DNA from: Nitrospinota bacterium
Lineage (GTDB): Bacteria; Nitrospinota; Nitrospinia; Nitrospinales; VA-1
NCBI GenBank assembly: GCA_022567815.1
Contig: JADFGI010000069.1
Span: forward strand, 1-10,943
Length of the DNA stretch: 10,943 nt
Direction: 5' to 3'
The position numbers were made by a program, and so were the translations under genes. Below, one piece after another: positions 1-5,648 of the stretch; the stretch's first letter is position 1, and the number at the start of each line of letters is the position of its first letter. The notes under the pieces were generated by a model. That model ran no database searches. It saw nothing but the letters and a program-made list of their open reading frames with translations, and had not been told where the DNA came from.

Positions 1-760
1 TAAACAGAGTCATATCTGTCAACTTCTGCGAAGTTGCTTTGGCAATGCCGAAATCAATGACCTTCGGAACTGGTTTATCATCGATGACGGTAATCAGCAC
101 GTTGGAGGGCTTGATATCACGATGAATAATTCCTTTTTGATGAGCGTGCTGCACGGCGGCGCAGACGGATCGGAATAAGTCAAGCCGCTGACGTATGGTC
201 AGTTTCTTTCGGTCTGCGTAGAGGGTGATGGCTTCGCCCTTGACCAGTTCCATGACAAAGTAAGGGCGTCCGGCCTCGGTGGCCCCAGCATCGAAAACCT
301 TGGCGATGTTGGGGTGATCCATCAGTGCCAAGGCTTGACGTTCTGCCTCGAACCTCGCCAGTACTTCTCGGCTGTCCATTCCAGGCTTAATGACCTTTAA
401 CGCGACCTGCCGTCGGATGGGTTTACTTTGCTCCGCCACGAAGACGATGCCGAACCCCCCTTCGCCGAGCTGGCCGAGCAATTTGTATCGACCAATCACG
501 GTGCCGGGCTTTTCGGCGATCAGTGAAGCGTTAGGACTATCTAAAGTAGTTGAAAATGATCCATCCTCGGCCGTCTCACACAATTCAGCGGACTTGAGGA
601 AATCACCCACACTGGCATCAGCCCGCAGCAGAGATAACACTCTTTCCCGCAGCTGTTTATCATCACCACATTCCTCATCAATCTTGGCATCTTGCTCGAC
701 TTGTGATTTGATGATGCGGAGTTCGTGGAAGATATCTTCGGCTGACTTGTGATGGCTCAT
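1..760 (-). CDS. Ser/Thr protein kinase, planctomycete type (N-terminal part)
   Basis: The gene runs off the left edge; 253 codons are visible, read from the ATG at 760-758, which has a GGGGA Shine-Dalgarno sequence 5 nt upstream. Residues 1-85 form a helical, charged N-terminal region (..ELRIIKSQ.., RERVLSLLRAD). The Hanks-type kinase domain starts near residue 88: glycine loop LGEGGFGIVF (about 98-107), catalytic Lys in VALKVIKPG (Lys122), RFEAERQAL (alpha-C region), hinge YFVMELVKG, catalytic loop HRDIKPSN (213-220) and DFG (236-238). All catalytic residues are present, so the visible part looks functional. The wording of the domain (PGMDSREVLARFEAERQ, DAGATEAGRPYFVMELVKG, HQKGIIHRDIKPSNVL) is typical of the large kinase family of Planctomycetes, which often continue into WD40 or TPR repeats; the C-terminus lies outside the window. 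Substrate unknown. The gene faces away from the tRNA-Leu and may belong to an acquired island. Confidence 0.93.
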   Translation of the reverse strand, partial: MSHHKSAEDIFHELRIIKSQVEQDAKIDEECGDDKQLRERVLSLLRADASVGDFLKSAELCETAEDGSFSTTLDSPNASLIAEKPGTVIGRYKLLGQLGEGGFGIVFVAEQSKPIRRQVALKVIKPGMDSREVLARFEAERQALALMDHPNIAKVFDAGATEAGRPYFVMELVKGEAITLYADRKKLTIRQRLDLFRSVCAAVQHAHQKGIIHRDIKPSNVLITVIDDKPVPKVIDFGIAKATSQKLTDMTLF

Positions 761-1212
761 ATAAATCCCCAATACAGAATACTTTTTCAAATCAGCTCAC
801 CGAGAACCATAACAGAAATTAGAAGGATTGTGAAGGATAATTTTCAGGCGACATGTATTTGGTTCTAGCAGGACTCTAAACAACTCCAAAAGAGGCAATT
901 CGCCATGTCGTAATTGGTCTCAATTGGATTCAAAACCTACCATTTGATATACGAAAGTAGGCAAATACGCCAGTTGAACTTATGGCAAACCAGTTGTTTC
1001 GCGGCCTGCCAGAGCGAATCGTGTGAGCAATTCAGAATGAATGAGTTCGTTGTGGGAGGCTTTTCTGCCCACCCCTTCGGAGCGAGCCGGGCATATGGTG
1101 AAACACAGAGGGGCAGGAAAATGATCTTGAACGAAACCGATCCCGCACTTTCTAATCCATAGGCCACTCCCTCCCCACAACTTCCGGATAACTCAAACCA
1201 TCGTTCTTGTCA
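761..1212. other. Intergenic stretch with no supported gene
   Basis: This stretch follows the kinase start. Open frames of 66-82 codons exist on both strands between 914 and 1180, but they overlap each other, start mostly at TTG, show no domain and no convincing ribosome binding site. I recognise no RNA gene here. It may be degraded DNA continuous with the pseudogene fragment that follows. Confidence 0.5.
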
Positions 1213-1397
1213 TCAGGAACGCGACTTGATCAATCGGCGAGGTCCCTGAAGCGTGAGGAAGAAGTCCGAACACTGCGTCGTGTGTATGGTCCGGCATTCG
1301 TGCTCATCGCGGCGTACTCTTGCGCTGTTACCGTCTCATAAGGGACGAGGCCGAATTCAGTGCCTTCAATATTAAAGGGGTTTCCAAGGCTACCTTT
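1213..1397 (+). pseudogene. Remnant of an anti-phage dCTP deaminase-like gene
   Basis: From 1243 to 1320 one plus-strand frame reads SLKREEEVRTLRRVYG followed by PAFVLIAAYS. This matches my memory of the conserved block just before the deaminase domain of the large dCTP/dCMP deaminases used in phage defence (AvcD/DcdV type), typically SLKHPxEVxxLRxxYGxxFxLIxxYS. That frame stops at TAA 1339-1341. In the +1-shifted frame from about 1329 the text resumes as YRLIRDEAEFSAF with VSKATF after it, resembling the later family block LIxRDExE..YGQ..xDTF. About 30 residues that normally separate the blocks are missing. The P-loop N-terminus and the zinc-binding deaminase domain are not found in the window. 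What is seen is a short fragment with a frameshift and an internal deletion; the family assignment is by remembered motifs and needs a profile search. Confidence 0.5.
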
Positions 1398-1506
1398 GGC
1401 GGTAACATTTCTAAGTTATGTGGGTACACTGGATTAAAGCCCATTTTTCCTCAATATAGCCATTCATTCTACATATCGTGCCATATATATCGAAAAAAGT
1501 AAATAT

Positions 1507-1586
1507 TTTCGACATATACTTATTATATGTCGAACTTTAATTATATTTTCGTTGTATTTTTTAGTGATAGTGAGAAATGAGATGCA
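1507..1586. repeat. AT-rich 80-bp direct repeat, copy 1, with palindrome
   Basis: The copy opens with a perfect inverted repeat, TTCGACATATA, 5-nt spacer, TATATGTCGAA (1508-1534). Then come ATTATATTTTCG, a T-rich stretch and TTTAGTGATAG. The second copy starts 80 bp later with about four fifths of positions matching. The 11-bp arms look like a protein-binding site (operator, recombinase or replication-type site) rather than a terminator, since they are AT-rich and no T-tract follows immediately. Confidence 0.75.
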
Positions 1587-1660
1587 TTTCGACATATATT
1601 TATCATATGTCGAGATTCCCTTATATTTTCGCTATATCTTTTAGTGATGCTGCTAAATTA
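1587..1660. repeat. AT-rich 80-bp direct repeat, copy 2, with palindrome
   Basis: Second copy of the preceding repeat. Its palindrome is TCGACATAT, 7-nt spacer, ATATGTCGA (1589-1613), followed by TTATATTTTCG and TTTTAGTGATGCTG. Both arms of the palindrome are conserved between copies while the central bases differ, as expected if the arms are what is recognised. Confidence 0.72.
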
Positions 1661-1923
1661 GAATAACCACTAAAAAGCAAACAGGATAGAACCACAATAT
1701 ATTGGGGTAGAGAAATAAATAGATACTATATCTAAGGAAATGAGCTTAGATCATTTTTCTGTGATTTCATTGGCGAGGGTGGGTATTTACCTACAAAATA
1801 TTATTGTGCCATACAAGCTTGACCAATTACCTCCCACATAGTGAGTGCTTTTAGACTAAAAACGATCAAACCCAAGTCAGAGAGCATCGCCCGTCGTGAG
1901 CAAATTCGCCCTCCGCGAAGGAG
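1661..1923. other. AT-rich gap before the tRNA 3' end, no supported gene
   Basis: The stretch is AT-rich up to about 1800 and then more mixed. I see no intact gene and no integrase. The tRNA-Leu 3' end lies at its right border, so its right end may be an attachment-site junction. Confidence 0.45.
1905..1919 (-). terminator. Short hairpin after tRNA-Leu
   Basis: On the minus strand, five bases past the tRNA end, TTCGC pairs with GCGAA across a GGAGG loop and is followed by TTTG. The stem is only 5 bp and the U-tract is poor. It could end tRNA transcription or guide 3' processing; weak evidence. Confidence 0.25.
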
Positions 1924-2007
1924 TGCCGAAGAGAAGACTCGAACTTCCACATCCTTTCGGATACATGAACCTGAATCATGCGCGTCTACCAATTCCGCCA
2001 CTTCGGC
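1924..2007 (-). tRNA. tRNA-Leu(CAG)
   Basis: The minus strand folds as a class II tRNA. The acceptor stem is GCCGAAG pairing with CTTCGGC, discriminator A. The D-arm is TGGCGGAATTGGTAGACGCG. The anticodon stem CATGA/TCATG encloses the loop TTCAGGT, with anticodon CAG reading CUG codons. The long variable arm has stem ATCC-GAAA-GGAT, and the T-loop is TTCGAGT. The 84-nt length and the long variable arm identify leucine. The 3' CCA is not encoded (CTC follows the discriminator), so it must be added by tRNA nucleotidyltransferase. Its 3' end faces the gene-poor, island-like DNA to the left. Confidence 0.96.
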
Positions 2008-2031
2008 ATATTTCGATCTTTTTATTGCCGT

Positions 2032-2060
2032 ATTATGAATTCTATCCTGAAAATTTTCAA
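2032..2060 (-). promoter_or_regulatory. Sigma70-type promoter of tRNA-Leu
   Basis: On the minus strand TTGAAA (2060-2055) and CATAAT (2037-2032) are separated by exactly 17 bp. Each box matches five of six consensus bases. The predicted start near 2025 lies about 18 nt before the mature tRNA 5' end, and the box pair lies between the flippase stop and the tRNA. Confidence 0.7.
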
Positions 2061-2099
2061 GCCGTATTAGGAGGCGGCCCCCGATTCTTTGACAATCTC

Positions 2100-3125
2100 T
2101 TACCCATCCTCTTCAACCTGGACCAGGGTCTTCACGGACAGGTGATCGTGCAAGATAAAATAAAATCCGCACAAAAGGATGACCCCGAAATTCACCGCCC
2201 AGACCACCATGCCGAAACTCACTGCCGTCAACTCCGGAACCTTCATGATATCGTGCAGTCCGATCAAAATCGCCGCGTTGAACGACCCCAACCAGGCCGG
2301 CGTGGGTAGCACCACGATAAAAATAGACACCAGCACGGTGAGGATGATTAATGACTCCAAGGATTTATTATCCAGGTCATAAGCGAAGTAAAACGGAAGG
2401 TAGCTCGCAATAATCGCCGCCCAAACCAGAACCGTATATAACGTAATTTTGAACAAGGCCGCTAAATCTTTTGTAATCATGCAACCCTGACTGAACTCCT
2501 CGACAAGGTGTGCGACCTTGTCATGCCATTTTACAGGCAGGGGCCGGATGACCCAACGGATGATCGTCATCAATTTTTTCTTGTGAGCAACCATCATGTA
2601 GATGAATCCAATGAGGGCCACCACCAGAATCGCGCTCAACTGGCCGAACCGGGTAACCAGCGTTTGCAGGGAAACTCCGGAAATAGTCGCTTCGGAACTG
2701 AGAACCTCCGCGTTAAACATAAAAACCCAGGTAAACAACAGCAGGATCGAAACAATGTCAAACAACCGTTCGACGATGATCGAGGCAAAAGCCCCGGAAA
2801 AAGGGATGCCGTGTTTATTGCCAAGAAGATACGCCCGAACTAATTCGCCCGCACGGGCAGGAAGGATATTTGCCATATATCCGACCATCAGTGGAGAAAA
2901 CAGTCCGCTAACGTCAACCTGTTTCATTGGCGAAATCAATATCCGCCAGCGCAAGGCGCGGAACAAATAACTCAACATTATGATAAACACCGCCGGAACG
3001 ATGTACACATAGTCCACCGTTTTAAAGGATGCCGCCAGGTTTTTCATGGACACATTGTGAAGGGTGTAATAGAGAGCTCCCGCGGCTATAACCAGTCCTA
3101 TAATCAGGTTTCTTACGCTTTTCAC
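2100..3125 (-). CDS. LPG_synthase_TM/AglD-family integral membrane protein (putative lipid flippase)
   Basis: A 341-residue polytopic membrane protein with about eight hydrophobic segments. It matches the UPF0104/YbhN/AglD family (the transmembrane part of lysylphosphatidylglycerol synthase). Visible family signatures are FRALRW after the second membrane segment (about 55-60), NILPARAGELVRAYLLG (about 86-102) and ASIIVERLFD (about 114-123). Members move lipids or lipid-linked sugars across the inner membrane; the substrate here cannot be told, and the C-terminal lysyl transferase domain of MprF is absent. The start is GTG at 3125-3123, overlapping the ribF stop as GTGA, with a strong GGAGG 7 nt upstream, so translation is probably coupled to ribF. 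It is the last gene of the ribF operon; the tRNA-Leu promoter follows. Confidence 0.9.
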   Translation of the reverse strand: MKSVRNLIIGLVIAAGALYYTLHNVSMKNLAASFKTVDYVYIVPAVFIIMLSYLFRALRWRILISPMKQVDVSGLFSPLMVGYMANILPARAGELVRAYLLGNKHGIPFSGAFASIIVERLFDIVSILLLFTWVFMFNAEVLSSEATISGVSLQTLVTRFGQLSAILVVALIGFIYMMVAHKKKLMTIIRWVIRPLPVKWHDKVAHLVEEFSQGCMITKDLAALFKITLYTVLVWAAIIASYLPFYFAYDLDNKSLESLIILTVLVSIFIVVLPTPAWLGSFNAAILIGLHDIMKVPELTAVSFGMVVWAVNFGVILLCGFYFILHDHLSVKTLVQVEEDG

Positions 3126-4051
3126 GGACCGGCCTCCAATATGGCCTTGGCGGTCTGGATGTCTTTTTTGATTTGGGCGACCAGTTCCTCCGCCGATTTA
3201 AAAGCCATTTCACTGCGAATACGATCCACAAATATTACCTCAACCTCCTGTCCGTAAATGTTTTCATGAAAATCGAAAATATGAACCTCGACGCTCAAAC
3301 GGTCGCGGTTAAACGTCGGGTTGAAACCGATATTCACCGCTCCCTGAAAAGTTTTCCCCGCATGCAGGATACGAACCGCATACACACCCGTGCCGGGAAT
3401 CTGCACCTTGGCGGTGTCCAGATTGGCGGTGGGAAAACCAATTGCATGGCCCGTGTGGTGACCGTGAACCACCGGTCCGTGGATGGAGTAATCCCTGCCA
3501 AGAAAGTCCCTGGCCGTCTTCACGTTTCCTTCTTCAATCAATTCGCGGACGTGGGAACTGCTCACAAGATGACCATTCAATTTTATTGGATCGACAACAT
3601 GAACCTTAAAATGAAATTCCTCGCCCATTTTTTTTAGATAGGGAATGGTTCCCTCCCGTCCACGGCCAAACGCGTAATCGAATCCGACGACAATTTCCTT
3701 GACCCCGATGAGGCCGACGAGAATATTTTTGGCAAAATCCCGGGGTTGCTGGTCGGCAAACTGGCGGGTAAAATCGGCACAGATAACCCTGTCGATGCCG
3801 CACGCTTCGATCAATTCCATTTTCTGGCGAAAACTTGTCAAAAGCGGAGGGACTCTCTCCGGCGCAATGATTTTCAGAGGATGCGGTTCGAAAGTAAAAA
3901 CAACGGAGGTTCCATTTTGCTTGCGCGCCATTTCGGCGGCCTGGCGGAATATGATCTGGTGGCCGATATGGACCCCGTCAAAATTCCCGATGGCCACCAC
4001 CGGATAAGGGATAGGCCTGACGATATTTTTCGTTCCACGAACGATTTTCAT
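3122..4051 (-). CDS. ribF: Bifunctional riboflavin kinase / FAD synthetase
   Basis: Converts riboflavin to FMN and FMN to FAD with ATP, in the cytoplasm. The 309 residues have the full two-domain layout and usual length. The N-terminal nucleotidyltransferase domain has GNFDGVHIGHQ (22-32), FTFEPHP (52-58), GFDYAFGRGREG (123-134) and SSSHVRELIEEG (164-175). The C-terminal riboflavin kinase domain has GFPTANL (205-211), GVYAV, NIGFNPTF (240-247) and VEVHIFDF with the probable catalytic Glu255, then YGQEVEV. The ATG at 4051-4049 sits just before the conserved region; its ribosome binding site is weak. The gene overlaps the flippase gene downstream by 4 nt and diverges from tatB. The roughly 100-nt leader shows no recognisable FMN riboswitch, so flavin feedback at this level is not indicated. 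Confidence 0.97.
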   Translation of the reverse strand: MKIVRGTKNIVRPIPYPVVAIGNFDGVHIGHQIIFRQAAEMARKQNGTSVVFTFEPHPLKIIAPERVPPLLTSFRQKMELIEACGIDRVICADFTRQFADQQPRDFAKNILVGLIGVKEIVVGFDYAFGRGREGTIPYLKKMGEEFHFKVHVVDPIKLNGHLVSSSHVRELIEEGNVKTARDFLGRDYSIHGPVVHGHHTGHAIGFPTANLDTAKVQIPGTGVYAVRILHAGKTFQGAVNIGFNPTFNRDRLSVEVHIFDFHENIYGQEVEVIFVDRIRSEMAFKSAEELVAQIKKDIQTAKAILEAGP

Positions 4052-4154
4052 TTAATACCAACAATTCTGCAATCCGAAAAAAGGATGCAAGGTTAACCGG
4101 GAAAACCCCATCAAGTCAACCCAAGATTCATTCCTCCACAAAATGGATCTTTAG

Positions 4155-4183
4155 TAGAATTATGGAAGATTATTTGATAAAAT
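4155..4183 (+). promoter_or_regulatory. Possible tatB promoter
   Basis: TAGAAT and TAAAAT (4178-4183) are 17 bp apart on the plus strand. The pair overlaps the ribF promoter in divergent orientation. The -35 match is poor (three of six), so this is a weak call. Confidence 0.25.
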
Positions 4184-4187
4184 TCAA
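4159..4187 (-). promoter_or_regulatory. Predicted promoter of the ribF-flippase operon
   Basis: On the minus strand TTGAAT (4187-4182) and CATAAT (4164-4159) stand 17 bp apart, predicting a leader of about 100 nt before ribF. A second, poorer candidate (TTGACT near 4115) lies closer to the gene. Confidence 0.5.
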
Positions 4188-4226
4188 CACGATCCGCCAA
4201 CAACAATCATTTCATGGAGCGTTCCC

Positions 4227-4520
4227 ATGTTCGACATAGGATTTTTTGAGATAATGATTCTCATGGCCATTGCGGTGGTGGTCATCGGTCCCAAAAACCT
4301 TCCCAAACTGGCCAAAGCCATCGGCAAAGGGTGGGGAGAATTTCAGAACACCTTCAACAGCCTCAAGCAGGAGGTTCTGGACGAAACCGAAAACCTGAAA
4401 CAAAACGTCAACCTGGATGGACTGGAACAGGACGTGACCGCCGCCACCAAGGTAGATGTCGACGTCAACCTGGACCTTGCAGAAAAAGATTTCCAGATCA
4501 ACGACCCAAACAAAAACTAA
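4227..4520 (+). CDS. tatB: Sec-independent (twin-arginine) translocase subunit, TatB-like
   Basis: A 97-residue protein with the TatA/B layout: one N-terminal membrane helix (about residues 5-20), a hinge GPKNLP (21-26), an amphipathic helix (AKAIGKGWGEFQNTFNSLKQEV) and an acidic, unstructured tail. The opening MFDIGFFE with Glu8 and GP at the hinge favours TatB over TatA, which usually has FG at that place. In TatABC systems TatB forms the signal-peptide receptor with TatC in the inner membrane. No tatC is nearby, so it may act with a system encoded elsewhere. The tail holds repeated DVNLD-like stretches. The ATG is preceded by TGGAG at 7 nt spacing. The gene stands alone, divergent from ribF, and is followed by a palindrome-rich tract. 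Confidence 0.88.
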   Translation: MFDIGFFEIMILMAIAVVVIGPKNLPKLAKAIGKGWGEFQNTFNSLKQEVLDETENLKQNVNLDGLEQDVTAATKVDVDVNLDLAEKDFQINDPNKN

Positions 4521-4735
4521 CTCCTCCGCGGAGGGCGAGCCCCGCTACGCGGGAGAAAAAGAGAGGCTTACGTTCGCTTCGCTTGTGATATCCTTTCCCT
4601 TGCCTCCATGCCCCGGAGGGGTAACCAGCCCGCTACGCCCCTTACAGGGGAGGAAGAGTTAGGGCTACGTTCACTTCGTTCACCAGCCCGCAACGCGGTA
4701 GGAAAATTGGGCCTGACGCTTCGCGAGGCCCTTAA
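4521..4735. repeat. Palindrome-rich, internally repeated intergenic tract
   Basis: Between tatB and the next gene are many short GC-rich inverted repeats: CCTCCGCGGAGG (4523-4534), CCCGC-TAC-GCGGG (4541-4553), CCCC-GGA-GGGG, CCCCT-TAC-AGGGG and a taller hairpin at 4709-4731. Two pieces recur: CTTACGTTCGCTTCG resembles CTACGTTCACTTCG about 97 bp later, and ACCAGCCCGC is repeated 58 bp apart. The stretch looks like a nest of degenerate extragenic palindromes, not a gene. Confidence 0.6.
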
Positions 4736-4741
4736 TTCTTT
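4709..4741 (+). terminator. Possible rho-independent terminator
   Basis: GGGCCT pairs with AGGCCC (4709-4714 and 4726-4731), with an inner CGC-TTC-GCG stem, and is followed by the T-rich TTAATTCTTT. It could end tatB transcription from 190 bp away, or be one more member of the palindromic tract. Confidence 0.4.
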
Positions 4742-4800
4742 GGATGAAAATGTGGCGCAATGGAAAATAGGGCCTGCCATAAACCCATAGTACCTAAACT

Positions 4801-4822
4801 CTGGCTCCAGCCTCCAGGCTGG
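4801..4822. repeat. REP-like palindrome, copy A
   Basis: CTGG, then CTCCAGCCTCCAGGCTGG: arms CCAGCCT and AGGCTGG around CC (4807-4822). A near-identical element stands at about 6723-6743. It ends two bases before the ATG of the following gene, where a ribosome binding site would be expected. Confidence 0.65.
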
Positions 4823-4824
4823 GT

Positions 4825-5205
4825 ATGATCAGTTCGGTTTCATTTCACCCGTTCATTTCCCATTTTCCGCCGTCGCTGTTTGTGGCGGGAATTGCGCTGT
4901 TGTTTCTTTCCTGGAAGAAAAACCGGCCCATTTACCAGTCCGCAGGATCCTTCAACTTGAGTCTGGGATTGCTGGCCGCCGTCCTGGCGGATTTCTCGGG
5001 GATGCTTTCCACGGATCTGGGTCTCAGAACCACCATCGAAGTGGAGGGTCACCAGGGCTATTCTTTTCTGTTCACCATCCTTTACGGATTTTGCACGGGC
5101 TATTCCTACACCAACCCTTACTCACGCACCGCCTGCCTATTATATGGTTGTGGTCTGCTGGCCTTGGGCGCGTCCGCCTATTCGGGCTACCTGCTGGTTT
5201 TTTAG
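4825..5205 (+). CDS. DUF2231-like small membrane protein, C-terminally short
   Basis: 126 residues, four predicted membrane segments, beginning FHPFISHFPPSLFVAGIALL, the HP..xHFP pattern of DUF2231 proteins. A conserved-looking His stands in EVEGHQGYSF before the third segment. It is a paralogue of the convergent gene next door, which starts LHPLIVHFPVGLLVSG and has the same segment order. The start ATG is supported by alignment of the two N-termini, although only a weak GG-rich stretch (part of a REP palindrome) precedes it. The protein ends at YSGYLLVF, so it lacks the final GGELVxxFGV part kept in its neighbour. Its TAG stop shares bases with the TAA of the convergent gene. Function unknown; DUF2231 proteins are inner-membrane proteins of unclear, possibly redox-linked, role. 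Confidence 0.72.
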   Translation: MISSVSFHPFISHFPPSLFVAGIALLFLSWKKNRPIYQSAGSFNLSLGLLAAVLADFSGMLSTDLGLRTTIEVEGHQGYSFLFTILYGFCTGYSYTNPYSRTACLLYGCGLLALGASAYSGYLLVF

Positions 5206-5627
5206 TTTATAAAATTCGGAGTGGATACGCCGAACCGGTGTACCAGTTCGCCTCCGAAAAATCCAGTCGCAAGGACACTAAAAAGTCCCAGCCCAAGAAA
5301 GAAATAATACACGATTTGAAATCGCCCCCTGCCATAACGGGAAACCAACAGCGCCAGGAGAAAAAATAACACGGTCGAAAAGGCCGCCAACAGGTGGTTT
5401 CCCAAAAACTTTTGAAACTTCTCCGTATTTTCCAGACTGAGCATTCCAAGAAATCCCACCACTAAAACCGGAAGGGCGCACCAGAATCCGAGGCGGACAT
5501 TGAACCTGCCCGCGACCTCAGCCACTTCCTCCCTGGCGACTCTGCCATAAAGTTCAAACAGAGCCCCGCTGACCAACAGGCCGACGGGGAAGTGGACAAT
5601 CAAAGGATGAAGTTTGGCAAAAAACAT
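5202..5627 (-). CDS. DUF2231 family membrane protein
   Basis: 141 residues with four predicted membrane segments. Family signatures are KLHPLIVHFPVGLLVSGALFELYG at the N-terminus (His7, His12), a His in GNHLLAAF before the third segment, and the C-terminal GFFGGELVHRFGVSTPN. Paired histidines in such proteins have suggested metal or haem binding, but no function is established. The ATG at 5627-5625 lies 21 nt after the stop of the RNA methyltransferase gene on the same strand, so the two are probably cotranscribed. The 3' end overlaps by 3 nt the 3' end of the paralogous gene on the other strand. Confidence 0.85.
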   Translation of the reverse strand: MFFAKLHPLIVHFPVGLLVSGALFELYGRVAREEVAEVAGRFNVRLGFWCALPVLVVGFLGMLSLENTEKFQKFLGNHLLAAFSTVLFFLLALLVSRYGRGRFQIVYYFFLGLGLFSVLATGFFGGELVHRFGVSTPNFIN

Positions 5628-5648
5628 GGGGCGCTCAAAAAATATTCT

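Noticed and set aside
914..1180. Overlapping 66-82 codon frames on both strands in the gene-free gap
   Set aside because: TTG-type starts, no ribosome binding site, no recognisable domain, and both strands open at once; more likely degraded DNA.
1507..1660. CRISPR array
   Set aside because: Only two copies, 80-bp period, similarity runs through the whole unit including the would-be spacer, and no cas gene.
1740..1841. Small 33-codon frame starting ATG after AAGGA
   Set aside because: The Shine-Dalgarno-like bases are too close to the ATG and the peptide has no feature of a known small protein, leader or toxin.
3173..3637. Open frame of 154 codons on the plus strand
   Set aside because: Antisense of ribF, which carries all its family motifs on the other strand.
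4052..4152. FMN riboswitch before ribF
   Set aside because: I could not find the conserved AGGG..., GGUA and CUGAU-type elements of the RFN motif in the leader.
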